From: a virus
Reading direction: 5' to 3' (one strand)
Length of the DNA stretch: 64,000 bases
Virus record (IMG/VR): IMGVR_UViG_3300022745_000022
Coordinates: 1-64,000 of that record
Both the position numbers and the translations under genes were made by a program. Shown here piece after piece: positions 7,038-13,055 of the stretch. Each line of letters starts with the position of its first letter. Position 1 is the first letter of the stretch. The notes under the pieces are model-generated. The model did no database searches. It was not told where the DNA came from and saw only the letters and a list, made by a program, of their open reading frames with translations.

Positions 7038-7691
7038 CTATGACCGCTTTGACTGATCAAGTTCGTGCTTCAAAAGTTCCTGGTTCAACCTCTCCACCTC
7101 AGATTTAAGGGTGGCGTTTTCGACTTGTAGGTGGTTCATTTTACCATAGTATTCCCACTTTTTATCGCAGTCCTTTTCAGCAAACAGTTTTATTTCAGCT
7201 ATCTCTGCATCATTCGCGGTGAGTTGGGCTTTAAGTCTTTCGATTTCCTTTGCGTATAATTCTGCTATTCCTTTAGCAGCTGCATCCTTTGCCTCCAACA
7301 ACGGCTCGTAGTGTTGCGCGGCAAGGTCGCGGATTTTTAACCCAAAGTCAGCAGAGTGAAAAACATCAGTTTTGTCCCATAGTTCTCCTACTTTTGCATC
7401 CGTCATCCACGGCTCGGGGGTGTTAGGTGTGGTCACTTTTTCGGTTGTGTACTTATTAAATTCTTCGTCCGTCATGATGCTCTTAAAATGGTTATCCATC
7501 CTAATGTTTTCAGTAAGCAATTCCGGCCTAGTTGTGCGCTTTTCAACCGGGGTACAATCAACGCAATGGTCTACCAGTTCAACGTGATTTGGTGAGTGAC
7601 ATTCGCATTTGATGTTGTAGTGGAAATAGGTTCTTTGAAGTTGGCCAACCTTTCCACAGATTTGGCATTTACCTGACATTATTTCGCCCAT
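7038..7691 (-). CDS. Cys-rich N-terminus plus coiled-coil protein
   Basis: 217 aa. Residues ~8-50 hold CQICGK...YFHYNIKCECHSPNHVELVDHC-x2-C, a cysteine/histidine module found in many Bacteroidota phage proteins and presumably zinc binding. Residues ~120-215 form a long charged coiled coil (KEIERLKAQLTANDAEIAEIK and later heptads). The start overlaps the upstream gene by 23 bases. Base composition is more AT-rich than the flanking replication genes, suggesting later acquisition. Function unknown. Confidence 0.8.
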   Translation of the reverse strand: MGEIMSGKCQICGKVGQLQRTYFHYNIKCECHSPNHVELVDHCVDCTPVEKRTTRPELLTENIRMDNHFKSIMTDEEFNKYTTEKVTTPNTPEPWMTDAKVGELWDKTDVFHSADFGLKIRDLAAQHYEPLLEAKDAAAKGIAELYAKEIERLKAQLTANDAEIAEIKLFAEKDCDKKWEYYGKMNHLQVENATLKSEVERLNQELLKHELDQSKRS

Positions 7692-8475
7692 TGAGTAAGT
7701 TTTTTGCGCGGGTGAGTAAACTGTTTGTAGTTCCTGTTTTGGGAAACTTTTCGTTCAGGTATTCAAGTTGATTTATGCACTCCCTGACCATATCCTTCAG
7801 CTCGGTGATGCGGGTGCGCATGGCTTCTGCTGTACTCATCAGGTCTGATACTATGTTGCCTTCCCAATCCGCGTCATATTCTAACTTTTCGTCAGCGGGT
7901 TCGGATTTGGTGTCAATAGGGCATACACTGTATCCACAATGATATTGGCACCTATTACCCGTTAGCATTTCATCCTGACACATAAATGCCGGTTCCGTTT
8001 GTTTCGTTTGGTCAACCATTTGGGTGTTCTCACCGCTATGGTCAGCGTCAAGGCTTTTCTTGTCCGTTAGTTCAGGCACATTCCGAAGAGGGGGCCATCC
8101 AGAAAATAGTGTGCATCCAGGTAATGTCGCATCTCCTTCAGCTTCAAAATATTTCTTGCAAAAATTAGTATTCATGTTCCAGGTTTTATTGTTGTGATGG
8201 GGCGGAGTAGCTTTAATTAGATTAGATAAGAATGAGTATGCCCAATGCTCAAATGTTGTTTTGTCGTGTTCTAAAAAGTATTTTCTAATCTTTTCCAACC
8301 CAAGATGATACTCATTAACATCCCCCTCCAGGTCAGCGGGTTGGCTTTTACACTCATCACATTGGCTCTCGCATGTTACACCTGAGCCAGTTTGCCATTC
8401 TTTACAGTAGTGCGCTCCGGGTGCGCTATTAACCTTCACAGGCGGTACGTTGGTCTGGTCGATGTTATTGCTCAT
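7669..8475 (-). CDS. Cys-rich accessory protein
   Basis: 268 aa. It has an N-terminal Cys cluster (YCKEW...CESQCDECKS), a central helical/aromatic region, a second Cys group (MLTGNRCQYHCGYSVCP) and a C-terminal helix pair. Metal binding is plausible. It is coupled to the gene at 7038 by overlap. Composition is AT-rich like its neighbours. No family recognised. Confidence 0.75.
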   Translation of the reverse strand: MSNNIDQTNVPPVKVNSAPGAHYCKEWQTGSGVTCESQCDECKSQPADLEGDVNEYHLGLEKIRKYFLEHDKTTFEHWAYSFLSNLIKATPPHHNNKTWNMNTNFCKKYFEAEGDATLPGCTLFSGWPPLRNVPELTDKKSLDADHSGENTQMVDQTKQTEPAFMCQDEMLTGNRCQYHCGYSVCPIDTKSEPADEKLEYDADWEGNIVSDLMSTAEAMRTRITELKDMVRECINQLEYLNEKFPKTGTTNSLLTRAKNLLNGRNNVR

Positions 8476-8488
8476 GGTGGGTGGGGGT

Positions 8489-8707
8489 TTAGTCGTTTCT
8501 TGTTATGTATATACGCTCACCTCCGTCTGTTGATGGCGGCTCATTTGTCAATGGATGCCACGGTCCGGAAGGGGCCCCGTTTAAATCCCAATACCGATTT
8601 GTCTCAGTGTCTAAAATGTAGTACGGGTATCCGCCGTGGTCAGTTTCTTCCTCCAGCGTCATAATGCGTTGGCCATTGTAAAAAGTAGGCTTTGTAATGT
8701 CTAACAT
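8489..8707 (-). CDS. Small hypothetical protein, paralogue-like to gene 8793
   Basis: 72 aa. The segment YYILDTETNRYWDLNGAPSG resembles the next gene's WELEGTVFWDINGQPVEG, with both followed by Asn/Pro-rich stretches, suggesting duplication. The start lies 12 bases downstream of a CCCCGATGGGG repeat. Unknown function. Confidence 0.6.
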   Translation of the reverse strand: MLDITKPTFYNGQRIMTLEEETDHGGYPYYILDTETNRYWDLNGAPSGPWHPLTNEPPSTDGGERIYITRND

Positions 8708-8718
8708 ATTATTTGTTT

Positions 8719-8848
8719 TTATACCCCATCGGGGCGTTCAGTTATCATCTTCTTCTATTTTATACCCCATCGGGGTGGTTAAATATTTTCCACTATAACC
8801 TACTTTCCTTCACCTTCTGACAAATATTTTCCAGTAACCCCATCGGGG
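8719..8848 (-). repeat. Three CCCCGATGGGG palindromic repeats
   Basis: Leftward copies are ...CCCCGATGGGGTATAAAA at 8734-8721 and 8775-8762 and CCCCGATGGGGTTA at 8848-8838, the last inside the end of gene 8793. GGAAAATATTT is also repeated between them. Each can form a 4-bp hairpin. Two tiny frames run through them (for example MITERPDGV at 8748-8719). The spacing and the small copy number do not fit CRISPR. Confidence 0.6.
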
Positions 8849-9026
8849 TGGTTGTGAGGGGTGGGTTTGGGTTACCTTCCACTGGTTGTCCATTGATGTC
8901 CCAGAAAACGGTACCCTCTAATTCCCACCGTTGCTTGTTCGGGTTCCACCGCATATTGGGGGTAAGATTTGCCTTGCCACATCTAATCGGCTCCCCCGCT
9001 AAGGCTTTTTCGTGGTTGAATTTCAT
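8793..9026 (-). CDS. Small hypothetical protein
   Basis: 77 aa. N-terminus MKFNHEKALAGEPIRCGKANL, middle FWDINGQPVEG shared with gene 8489. The C-terminal TTTPMGLLENICQ is translated from a DNA repeat copy, so the end may have been reshaped by the duplication. The start overlaps the upstream stop as ATGA. AT-rich neighbourhood. Confidence 0.6.
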   Translation of the reverse strand: MKFNHEKALAGEPIRCGKANLTPNMRWNPNKQRWELEGTVFWDINGQPVEGNPNPPLTTTPMGLLENICQKVKESRL

Positions 9027-9340
9027 AGTCTACTCTTTAATTCGTTATGAATGGCGGTCAGTTCGACGTATCGGCACAATACCGTTGTGCATTCCTTGAA
9101 GGTTCCATATTCCTGTATTATGTCTCCCATCTTCATGCATTCCTCTATCCTCGCCTCCGCCTCCTTTATCCCGCATAACGTGGCAGTATGTATGGTTTCA
9201 AATTCAAGAACTTCCGCATATTCTTTACTTCCGTCAGCACATTTTACGTTGGAAATAAATTCTGGAATGTGGAAGTCGCTCTCTCGTATTAGGTTGGCGT
9301 ACCGCTCAACGATGGCATCGGCTTGTTGTGATATAGTCAT
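9023..9340 (-). CDS. Hypothetical helical protein
   Basis: 105 aa, mostly helical, with four cysteines spread without a clear zinc pattern. It begins MTISQQADAIVERYANLIRES, a style seen in several short accessory phage proteins that start with a helix ending YANLI. Preceded by a hairpin, T-run and A-rich leader. No function can be given. Confidence 0.7.
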   Translation of the reverse strand: MTISQQADAIVERYANLIRESDFHIPEFISNVKCADGSKEYAEVLEFETIHTATLCGIKEAEARIEECMKMGDIIQEYGTFKECTTVLCRYVELTAIHNELKSRL

Positions 9341-9370
9341 GTCATTTTGAGTTTGAAGTTAATAAAAAGA

Positions 9371-9393
9371 GCCCGCGTGTAGACACACCGGGC
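9371..9393 (-). terminator. Hairpin with GTCT loop, T-run
   Basis: Leftward GCCCGGTGT-GTCT-ACACGCGGGC followed by TCTTTTTATT, 30 bases before the ATG at 9340 and about 35 bases downstream of tRNA-Gln. It could terminate the tRNA transcript, or belong to the leader module described in the findings. Confidence 0.75.
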
Positions 9394-9427
9394 GTTGGGG
9401 GTTAATTCACGAATCCTCTACCGAGGG

Positions 9428-9498
9428 TTCCGAGACCTGGATTCGAACCAAGTCAGACAGACCCAAATTCTGCCGTGCTACCGTTACATCATCTCGGA
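9428..9498 (-). tRNA. tRNA-Gln (anticodon UUG)
   Basis: 71 nt with a perfect acceptor TCCGAGA/TCTCGGA, U8, D-arm ATGT-AACGGTA-GCAC, anticodon stem GCAGA/TCTGT with loop ATTTGGG (anticodon TTG), a 4-nt variable loop, and T-arm CTTGG-TTCGAAT-CCAGG. The discriminator is A and CCA is not encoded. U1-A72 agrees with glutamine identity. The loop has unusual A32 and G38. It lies 1 base after the stop of the gene at 9500, so tRNA and gene may share a transcript. Confidence 0.9.
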
Positions 9499-9499
9499 A

Positions 9500-9697
9500 T
9501 CAGTTATATAACTCTGGGTTGGTTTCCATAGTGGTCTCCTGTATAAGGATCCCGCAGATCACGCAATAACCCAGTCCATTGTACTGCAGATACTGTTCTG
9601 CAGCTTCTTTGCTGAATGCGGGAATATTCGGACCTCCAAAGGTCTTCAATTCCCCATCAGTAGGATCGATCGCCCGAATGAGTGTTGTGAATATCAT
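9500..9697 (-). CDS. Small hypothetical protein
   Basis: 65 aa, starting MIFTTLIRAIDPTDGELKTF, with a CVIC pair near the middle (GLGYCVICGI). It is coupled to the upstream gene by a 4-base overlap and ends against tRNA-Gln. No family recognised. Confidence 0.6.
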   Translation of the reverse strand: MIFTTLIRAIDPTDGELKTFGGPNIPAFSKEAAEQYLQYNGLGYCVICGILIQETTMETNPELYN

Positions 9698-10083
9698 ACA
9701 TCAGCGGTTTTAAGATTGTTCAGTGGCCGGATAGAGCCTTCCTCTTTCGCAGACTCCATAAACGCCATGTGTTGCTGTACTCCTTTCTCATAGTTCTCCT
9801 TGGTATCGGGTAGGATCTGACACTTCGTTGCTGTATGTATGCACGCGCATACCACTTTCTCAGGACTGGACTCCAGCACATAGTATCCATCTCCCAGGTA
9901 TGTCTGCAAGAGTGAATAGATCGGTGGAGGATTCTTGAACCAGTTGATGTCCATGAGAATGGTCTGTGAATACAACGGGGGCCCCGCTTCAGCGACCACT
10001 GACGGCACTGAAGCCAGGTGTTCAGAGATCTCCTTCGCCGCAATCATACCGGGGAGAATCCTAAAGAAGTTCCGTCTGTTCAT
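9694..10083 (-). CDS. Twin-arginine-motif protein, paralogue A
   Basis: 129 aa. The N-terminus MNRRNFFRILPGMIAAKEISEHL has RRNFF like a Tat signal (RRxFF) and is nearly identical in pattern to the adjacent gene at 10061. The hydrophobic region is short, so export is uncertain. The mature part is soluble with a CAC pair. The start overlaps the upstream gene by 23 bases. Tandem duplication of the N-terminal module is clear; function unknown. Confidence 0.7.
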   Translation of the reverse strand: MNRRNFFRILPGMIAAKEISEHLASVPSVVAEAGPPLYSQTILMDINWFKNPPPIYSLLQTYLGDGYYVLESSPEKVVCACIHTATKCQILPDTKENYEKGVQQHMAFMESAKEEGSIRPLNNLKTADV

Positions 10084-10378
10084 GTGGTAATGGGTTTATA
10101 ATTGACCAGCCTGCAAAGGTGAAAGATGAGTAGTTCTTATAAGGTGAGTGTGGTACATAGGTCGGGGCCCACTCTCCATCGAAAGGAATACATCTGCGTG
10201 TGGATATACGCATTCCATCAGAGAGGATCATCATGATGAGGTCTTTACTTTCCACATAACTGATCCACCACTTGCTGTAATCGGGCAGAGCAGCTACCTG
10301 TTCCGCCGATAGAGCTTCCGCAATGGCACGTGCTCCCAACAGTCCAGGTACAATTCGAAAGAAGTTCCTTCTGTTCAT
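10061..10378 (-). CDS. Twin-arginine-motif protein, paralogue B
   Basis: 105 aa from the ATG at 10378 (an upstream in-frame ATG at 10408 is inside a hairpin). The N-terminus MNRRNFFRIVPGLLGARAIAEAL parallels gene 9694, including RRNFFRI and PG, then diverges. The C-terminal half is Pro/Tyr/Trp-rich. A hairpin with the GTCT loop precedes the start. Periplasmic targeting by host Tat is a hypothesis only. Confidence 0.65.
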   Translation of the reverse strand: MNRRNFFRIVPGLLGARAIAEALSAEQVAALPDYSKWWISYVESKDLIMMILSDGMRISTRRCIPFDGEWAPTYVPHSPYKNYSSFTFAGWSIINPLPHEQTELL

Positions 10379-10402
10379 ATGCTTTGTTTTAAAAGAGTCC
10401 AC

Positions 10403-10416
10403 GACCAAGACTGGTC
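10403..10416 (-). promoter_or_regulatory. GTCT-loop hairpin before gene 10378
   Basis: Leftward GACCA-GTCT-TGGTC, then GTGGACTCTTTTAAAAC and the ATG. It has the same GTCT tetraloop as the hairpins at 9371 and 10629. The stem is too short for an efficient terminator by itself. Confidence 0.45.
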
Positions 10417-10449
10417 AGGACGGTTGAAATAATTGCACTAACAAAAAGA

Positions 10450-10605
10450 AAACACAGTCGGGGAGACAGGAGTCGAACCTGTAACTCCCCGGTATGAAAG
10501 ACGCTGTGTAGCTTTGCTCTCCGTTTCGGCAGGCTCCCGTCCGTACTCGGTAAGGGGGCTACACCTGCAATTATTCCCCACGGAAAGGAGCGTCTTTCAA
10601 TATTG
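10450..10605 (-). ncRNA. Structured RNA ending in a tRNA-like minihelix
   Basis: The leftward strand has nested inverted repeats. GAAAGACGC (10599-10591) pairs with GCGTCTTTC (10504-10496) and GTGTAGC with GCTACAC inside it, with small CCG-loop-CGG hairpins. Just after comes CGGGGAG-TT-ACAGG-TTCGACT-CCTGT-CTCCCCG-A, a complete acceptor stem plus T-arm without D or anticodon arms, followed by a T-rich run. No tRNA 5' half is found, so it is a tRNA-like RNA, a relic, or an attachment site derived from a tRNA 3' end. Confidence 0.55.
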
Positions 10606-10628
10606 TTATTGTTTCGAAAGTTAGAAAA

Positions 10629-10653
10629 CCCCGCCTGTAGACACAGGCAGGGG
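10629..10653 (-). terminator. Strong hairpin with GTCT loop, T-run
   Basis: Leftward CCCCTGCCTGT-GTCT-ACAGGCGGGG then TTTTCT, a 10-bp GC-rich stem with one bulge. It lies 45 bases downstream of the DUF6011-like gene and just upstream of the structured RNA, followed by AACTTTCGAAAC, which matches other leaders in this region. Confidence 0.8.
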
Positions 10654-10697
10654 GAAAATGAAAAAATGAAAAGCTGGCTTGACTAAGGTAGGGGTTT

Positions 10698-11138
10698 TTA
10701 TAAACCCATGGTCTTGCGGCATTCGGGTCCGATACCCATATGAATGCTCTTGGGATCAGTGAGGTCACGACCACACTTGCCACAGCGTCCCATGTGAAGG
10801 ACTTGGAACCCAGTGGGTAATGAGCCACTGACCAGATTGTTCCAGAACCATTGAAACTTGCCTGCAGCTTTATTGCCGGCGGGATCCTGCGCGATCTCCG
10901 GTTTGGGAATCCATACCCAGGTGTCGGAGAGATGGTTATAAGCCAGCTTACCGACCTCATAGCCTGCACAGCGTACGTAGCGCCATGTAGGGGCAGCTTT
11001 GGACGTGGTGATGCGTACAGCAATGTGCTGCTTGGTCTCCGGATTACGCACCGTGAAGTGCGCCATGCCGGCCGTGGCGAACTTGAACCACATGGTGCGT
11101 GGCAGTTCGACTTCAGAATGGGAGGTCATCGTATTCAT
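10698..11138 (-). CDS. DUF6011-like zinc-motif protein
   Basis: 146 aa. The C-terminus GRCGKCGRDLTDPKSIHMGIGPECRK (residues ~118-141) matches the DUF6011 pattern CGxCGRxLTDPxSIxxGIGPxC, a likely zinc site (Cys119, Cys122, Cys140). The N-terminal ~100 residues contain beta-strand-like segments and a KFQWFWN aromatic patch. It overlaps the upstream SSB-tail protein by 26 bases, consistent with a joint role in DNA metabolism (inference). Confidence 0.75.
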   Translation of the reverse strand: MNTMTSHSEVELPRTMWFKFATAGMAHFTVRNPETKQHIAVRITTSKAAPTWRYVRCAGYEVGKLAYNHLSDTWVWIPKPEIAQDPAGNKAAGKFQWFWNNLVSGSLPTGFQVLHMGRCGKCGRDLTDPKSIHMGIGPECRKTMGL

Positions 11139-11535
11139 GGTTATCCTGGTTTGATTCTGTGATTTCGGGTCTCTCCTTGTTGTCCTCGTCTAGCTCATGC
11201 TTGAGCATAGTACAGCGGTTGCGCAGGGTGTCCAGAAACATCCTGTGCCTGTCGTAGCTGTAGTTGCGCGTGTAGAACTGCAGGACATCGACGAGGCGAT
11301 CCTCGAGCTGTTCAGGGGTGAGTACTTCGGGGACAGTGGGCCTTCCATAACGGTGCTCCAGCAGGTCCATGCAGATCTTGCTCTTGAGTAGCTCATCCAG
11401 GGAGTCGTCGAGCTTGGGATCCATATGGATCCCGTAGCCCTTGGCGTAAGCTCTTGCCTTCTTGATGACCTCAATGGCATTGAGCATGGCGTTGGAGGCG
11501 GTTTGTACCGGCATCCGGTCAGGTATATCAACCAT
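11113..11535 (-). CDS. Helical protein with SSB-like C-terminal tip
   Basis: 140 aa. The body is helical and charged and does not look like an OB fold. The last residues, an acidic disordered stretch ending EYDDLPF, mimic the SSB C-terminal tip (DDIPF) that recruits DNA-repair partners. It could therefore dock onto SSB-binding host or phage enzymes. Preceded by a hairpin, T-run and A-rich leader; overlaps the DUF6011-like gene. Confidence 0.7.
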   Translation of the reverse strand: MVDIPDRMPVQTASNAMLNAIEVIKKARAYAKGYGIHMDPKLDDSLDELLKSKICMDLLEHRYGRPTVPEVLTPEQLEDRLVDVLQFYTRNYSYDRHRMFLDTLRNRCTMLKHELDEDNKERPEITESNQDNHEYDDLPF

Positions 11536-11561
11536 AGATGTGGATTGAATGTGAAAAAGAA

Positions 11562-11583
11562 GGGAGCTGGGAAACCAGCCCCC
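11562..11583 (-). terminator. Hairpin plus T-run before gene 11535
   Basis: Leftward GGGGGCTGG-TTTC-CCAGCTCCC followed by TTCTTTTT, 27 bases before the ATG at 11535 and 46 bases after the stop of the gene at 11629. Confidence 0.8.
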
Positions 11584-11628
11584 AATGATGTACTACCCTG
11601 GCCGCCCAGGGTACGGCCCATCGTACGC

Positions 11629-12111
11629 TTACAGTGCAATACCCAATCCGGCAAGGCCATTAAAGCCCTGAGTACCGTACTGTGGTTCCAGGATGAGGGC
11701 GAAGAGATCGCCGCGTCCTAAAGGCAGGCTCAATCGAACACCGCCGGAGACGAATGGAACCGTGGACTTGACGCCCTCCGGTGGACCATTCAGGTAAGTG
11801 CGGATACCACCCATACCCTTGAAATACAGGTAGCGATTCACACGGATGAGCGTGGCTGCATAGACGTACGCACTGACCTCCACTGTACCAGCGTGGACAT
11901 TATCCACTTGGGTGAAGGACACGCCTCCCAAGTATCCGAAGCGGGCATCCTGTGGCCAGGCGCCCATCTCGATACCAAAGCCGTGGGATTGGACGAACAG
12001 GGTCATTTCCCTGAACCTGTCCTGTGTGCAGCCCTCATCCCACCCGCGGTACTGAGCCATACCGTGCACGTGGAACATACTCACCAGGATAAGGACGATG
12101 AAGTTTTTCAT
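11629..12111 (-). CDS. Secreted, possibly outer-membrane beta-barrel protein
   Basis: 160 aa. Residues 1-20 (MKNFIVLILVSMFHVHGMAQ) are a convincing Sec signal peptide with a likely cut after AQ, as in Bacteroidota. The mature 140 residues alternate aromatic and glycine-rich strands (FGYLGGVSFTQVD, TVEVSAYVYAATL, PFVSGGVRLSLPL, FNGLAGLGIAL), fitting a small beta-barrel. A surface role such as receptor masking or superinfection exclusion would fit but is inference. It overlaps the upstream membrane gene by 77 bases. Confidence 0.75.
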   Translation of the reverse strand: MKNFIVLILVSMFHVHGMAQYRGWDEGCTQDRFREMTLFVQSHGFGIEMGAWPQDARFGYLGGVSFTQVDNVHAGTVEVSAYVYAATLIRVNRYLYFKGMGGIRTYLNGPPEGVKSTVPFVSGGVRLSLPLGRGDLFALILEPQYGTQGFNGLAGLGIAL

Positions 12112-12352
12112 AGCGCTTCTTTTTGAGTGTGGAATACCGATGCCACAGTGCCCCGAGCAGTGCCGGGAGTGGGTAGCAACAGTATAGGATATAGATCGTG
12201 GAGAAGGAGACGCTGGTGAACCATCCGTGGATGGAGAATGCAGCGAATGTGGCCAGCCACACCACCCATGACAGGATGATGGGCAGCAGGAAGATGGCGA
12301 AGGTCATTGCCATGTTCAGTTTGTACTCCATGCGGAGCTGTTGTCTGTTCAT
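12035..12352 (-). CDS. Small inner-membrane protein
   Basis: 105 aa with two hydrophobic segments (about residues 14-42 and 49-72) and a basic C-terminal tail (RYSTLKKKRYEKLHRPYPG), so the tail is probably cytoplasmic. It ends inside the secreted-protein gene and follows another small membrane gene, making a cluster of envelope-directed accessory genes. No family recognised. Confidence 0.7.
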   Translation of the reverse strand: MNRQQLRMEYKLNMAMTFAIFLLPIILSWVVWLATFAAFSIHGWFTSVSFSTIYILYCCYPLPALLGALWHRYSTLKKKRYEKLHRPYPGEYVPRARYGSVPRVG

Positions 12353-12381
12353 TGCTTTGGGTTTGGTTGGTTATTAATCGG

Positions 12382-12576
12382 TCAGTCTTTGAGCATGCTC
12401 CAGATCAGTACTCCGAGCAGGAATACTGCGACCAGGGCCAGTGGTCCTCACAGAGGTGCGGTCACCCACCACCACGACCAGTCGATCACATGCGTGAGCT
12501 TCAGGATGAGGAAGGTGAGAAAGAGCAGGAATGAGACGCTGGTTGAGACCGCATTGCTGTTATTGCTGTCGCTCAT
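12382..12576 (-). pseudogene. Small membrane protein with in-frame TGA at a conserved Trp
   Basis: Frame from ATG 12576: MSDSNNSNAVSTSV, a transmembrane helix (SFLLFLTFLILKL), then WSWWWVTAPL, TGA at 12450-12448, then GPLALVAVFLLGVLIWSMLKD and TGA at 12382. This is the common phage two-helix family with the WSWWWVxAPLW-x-PLAL pattern, where the TGA occupies the conserved Trp. A single TGG-to-TGA change, opal readthrough or Trp recoding would explain it. As read with the standard code the product is only 42 aa with one helix; readthrough gives 64 aa. Confidence 0.7.
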
Positions 12577-12608
12577 GGTTCAAGGTTTGGTTATGAAAGA
12601 TAGTGATT

Positions 12609-13004
12609 CTAGTCTTCAAAGGCAAGTGTGTCATCTACACGCACAACATCTACACGCTCAGAGTAGTAGCCATTACTGGTACCGTACCACCGGATGGTGA
12701 TAGTGTCCTTGAGCGTGCGGATGTTGTAGAATGTCCAGGTGTGGGAGTCATCATACTCATCCTTGGCCGGAAGATCACTGGACGTGTTTTCAGTGGCCGA
12801 TAGAATCTGCTGACCCACTAGGTCTTGTATATTACCTGTGATGTCTTCGATGTAGACGCTCTCACAACAATTCCGGTCATGATACATCTTGTACTGCTCC
12901 ACGACTCCTGAATCCGGTGAGTCCTTCACCTGGAAGATGATCTCGTCATTGGCATCGTTGACTGTAATGCCTACGACATACTTGTTGTCAAGCTGGCTTA
13001 TCAT
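12609..13004 (-). CDS. DUF7448-like protein
   Basis: 131 aa. The stretch HDRNCCESVYIEDITGNIQDLVGQQIL matches the pattern of the phage family with CCESVYIEDI-x-GD-x2-DL-x-G (DUF7448). The rest is beta-rich, ending RVDVVRVDDTLAFED. A conserved Cys pair suggests metal or redox chemistry, but the family's function is not known to me. A hairpin, T-run and AACTTTCAAAACCAAA leader precede the start. Confidence 0.8.
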   Translation of the reverse strand: MISQLDNKYVVGITVNDANDEIIFQVKDSPDSGVVEQYKMYHDRNCCESVYIEDITGNIQDLVGQQILSATENTSSDLPAKDEYDDSHTWTFYNIRTLKDTITIRWYGTSNGYYSERVDVVRVDDTLAFED

Positions 13005-13032
13005 GTTGATTTGGTTTTGAAAGTTAAAGAAA

Positions 13033-13055
13033 GGGAAGGCACTTGCTGCCTCCCC
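13033..13055 (-). terminator. Hairpin plus T-run before gene 13004
   Basis: Leftward GGGGAGGCA-gcaag-TGCCTTCCC followed by TTTCTTT, 28 bases before the ATG at 13004. Confidence 0.75.

Noticed and set aside
8719-8848. CRISPR array
   Set aside because: Only three short palindromic copies with uneven spacing, one within a gene, and no cas genes.
10450-10605. tmRNA or complete tRNA
   Set aside because: No resume frame, no 5' acceptor strand matching tmRNA, and no D or anticodon arm that pairs with the T-arm half.
5769-11800. Shared peptide YLNGPPE in genes 5650 and 11629
   Set aside because: Seven residues without any further similarity or DNA identity around them; most likely coincidence.
12382-12576. 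Genome-wide TGA-to-Trp code as explanation of the in-frame TGA
   Set aside because: TGA ends many genes through ATGA or TGATG overlaps and long genes have no internal TGA. No TGA-reading tRNA is seen in the window.
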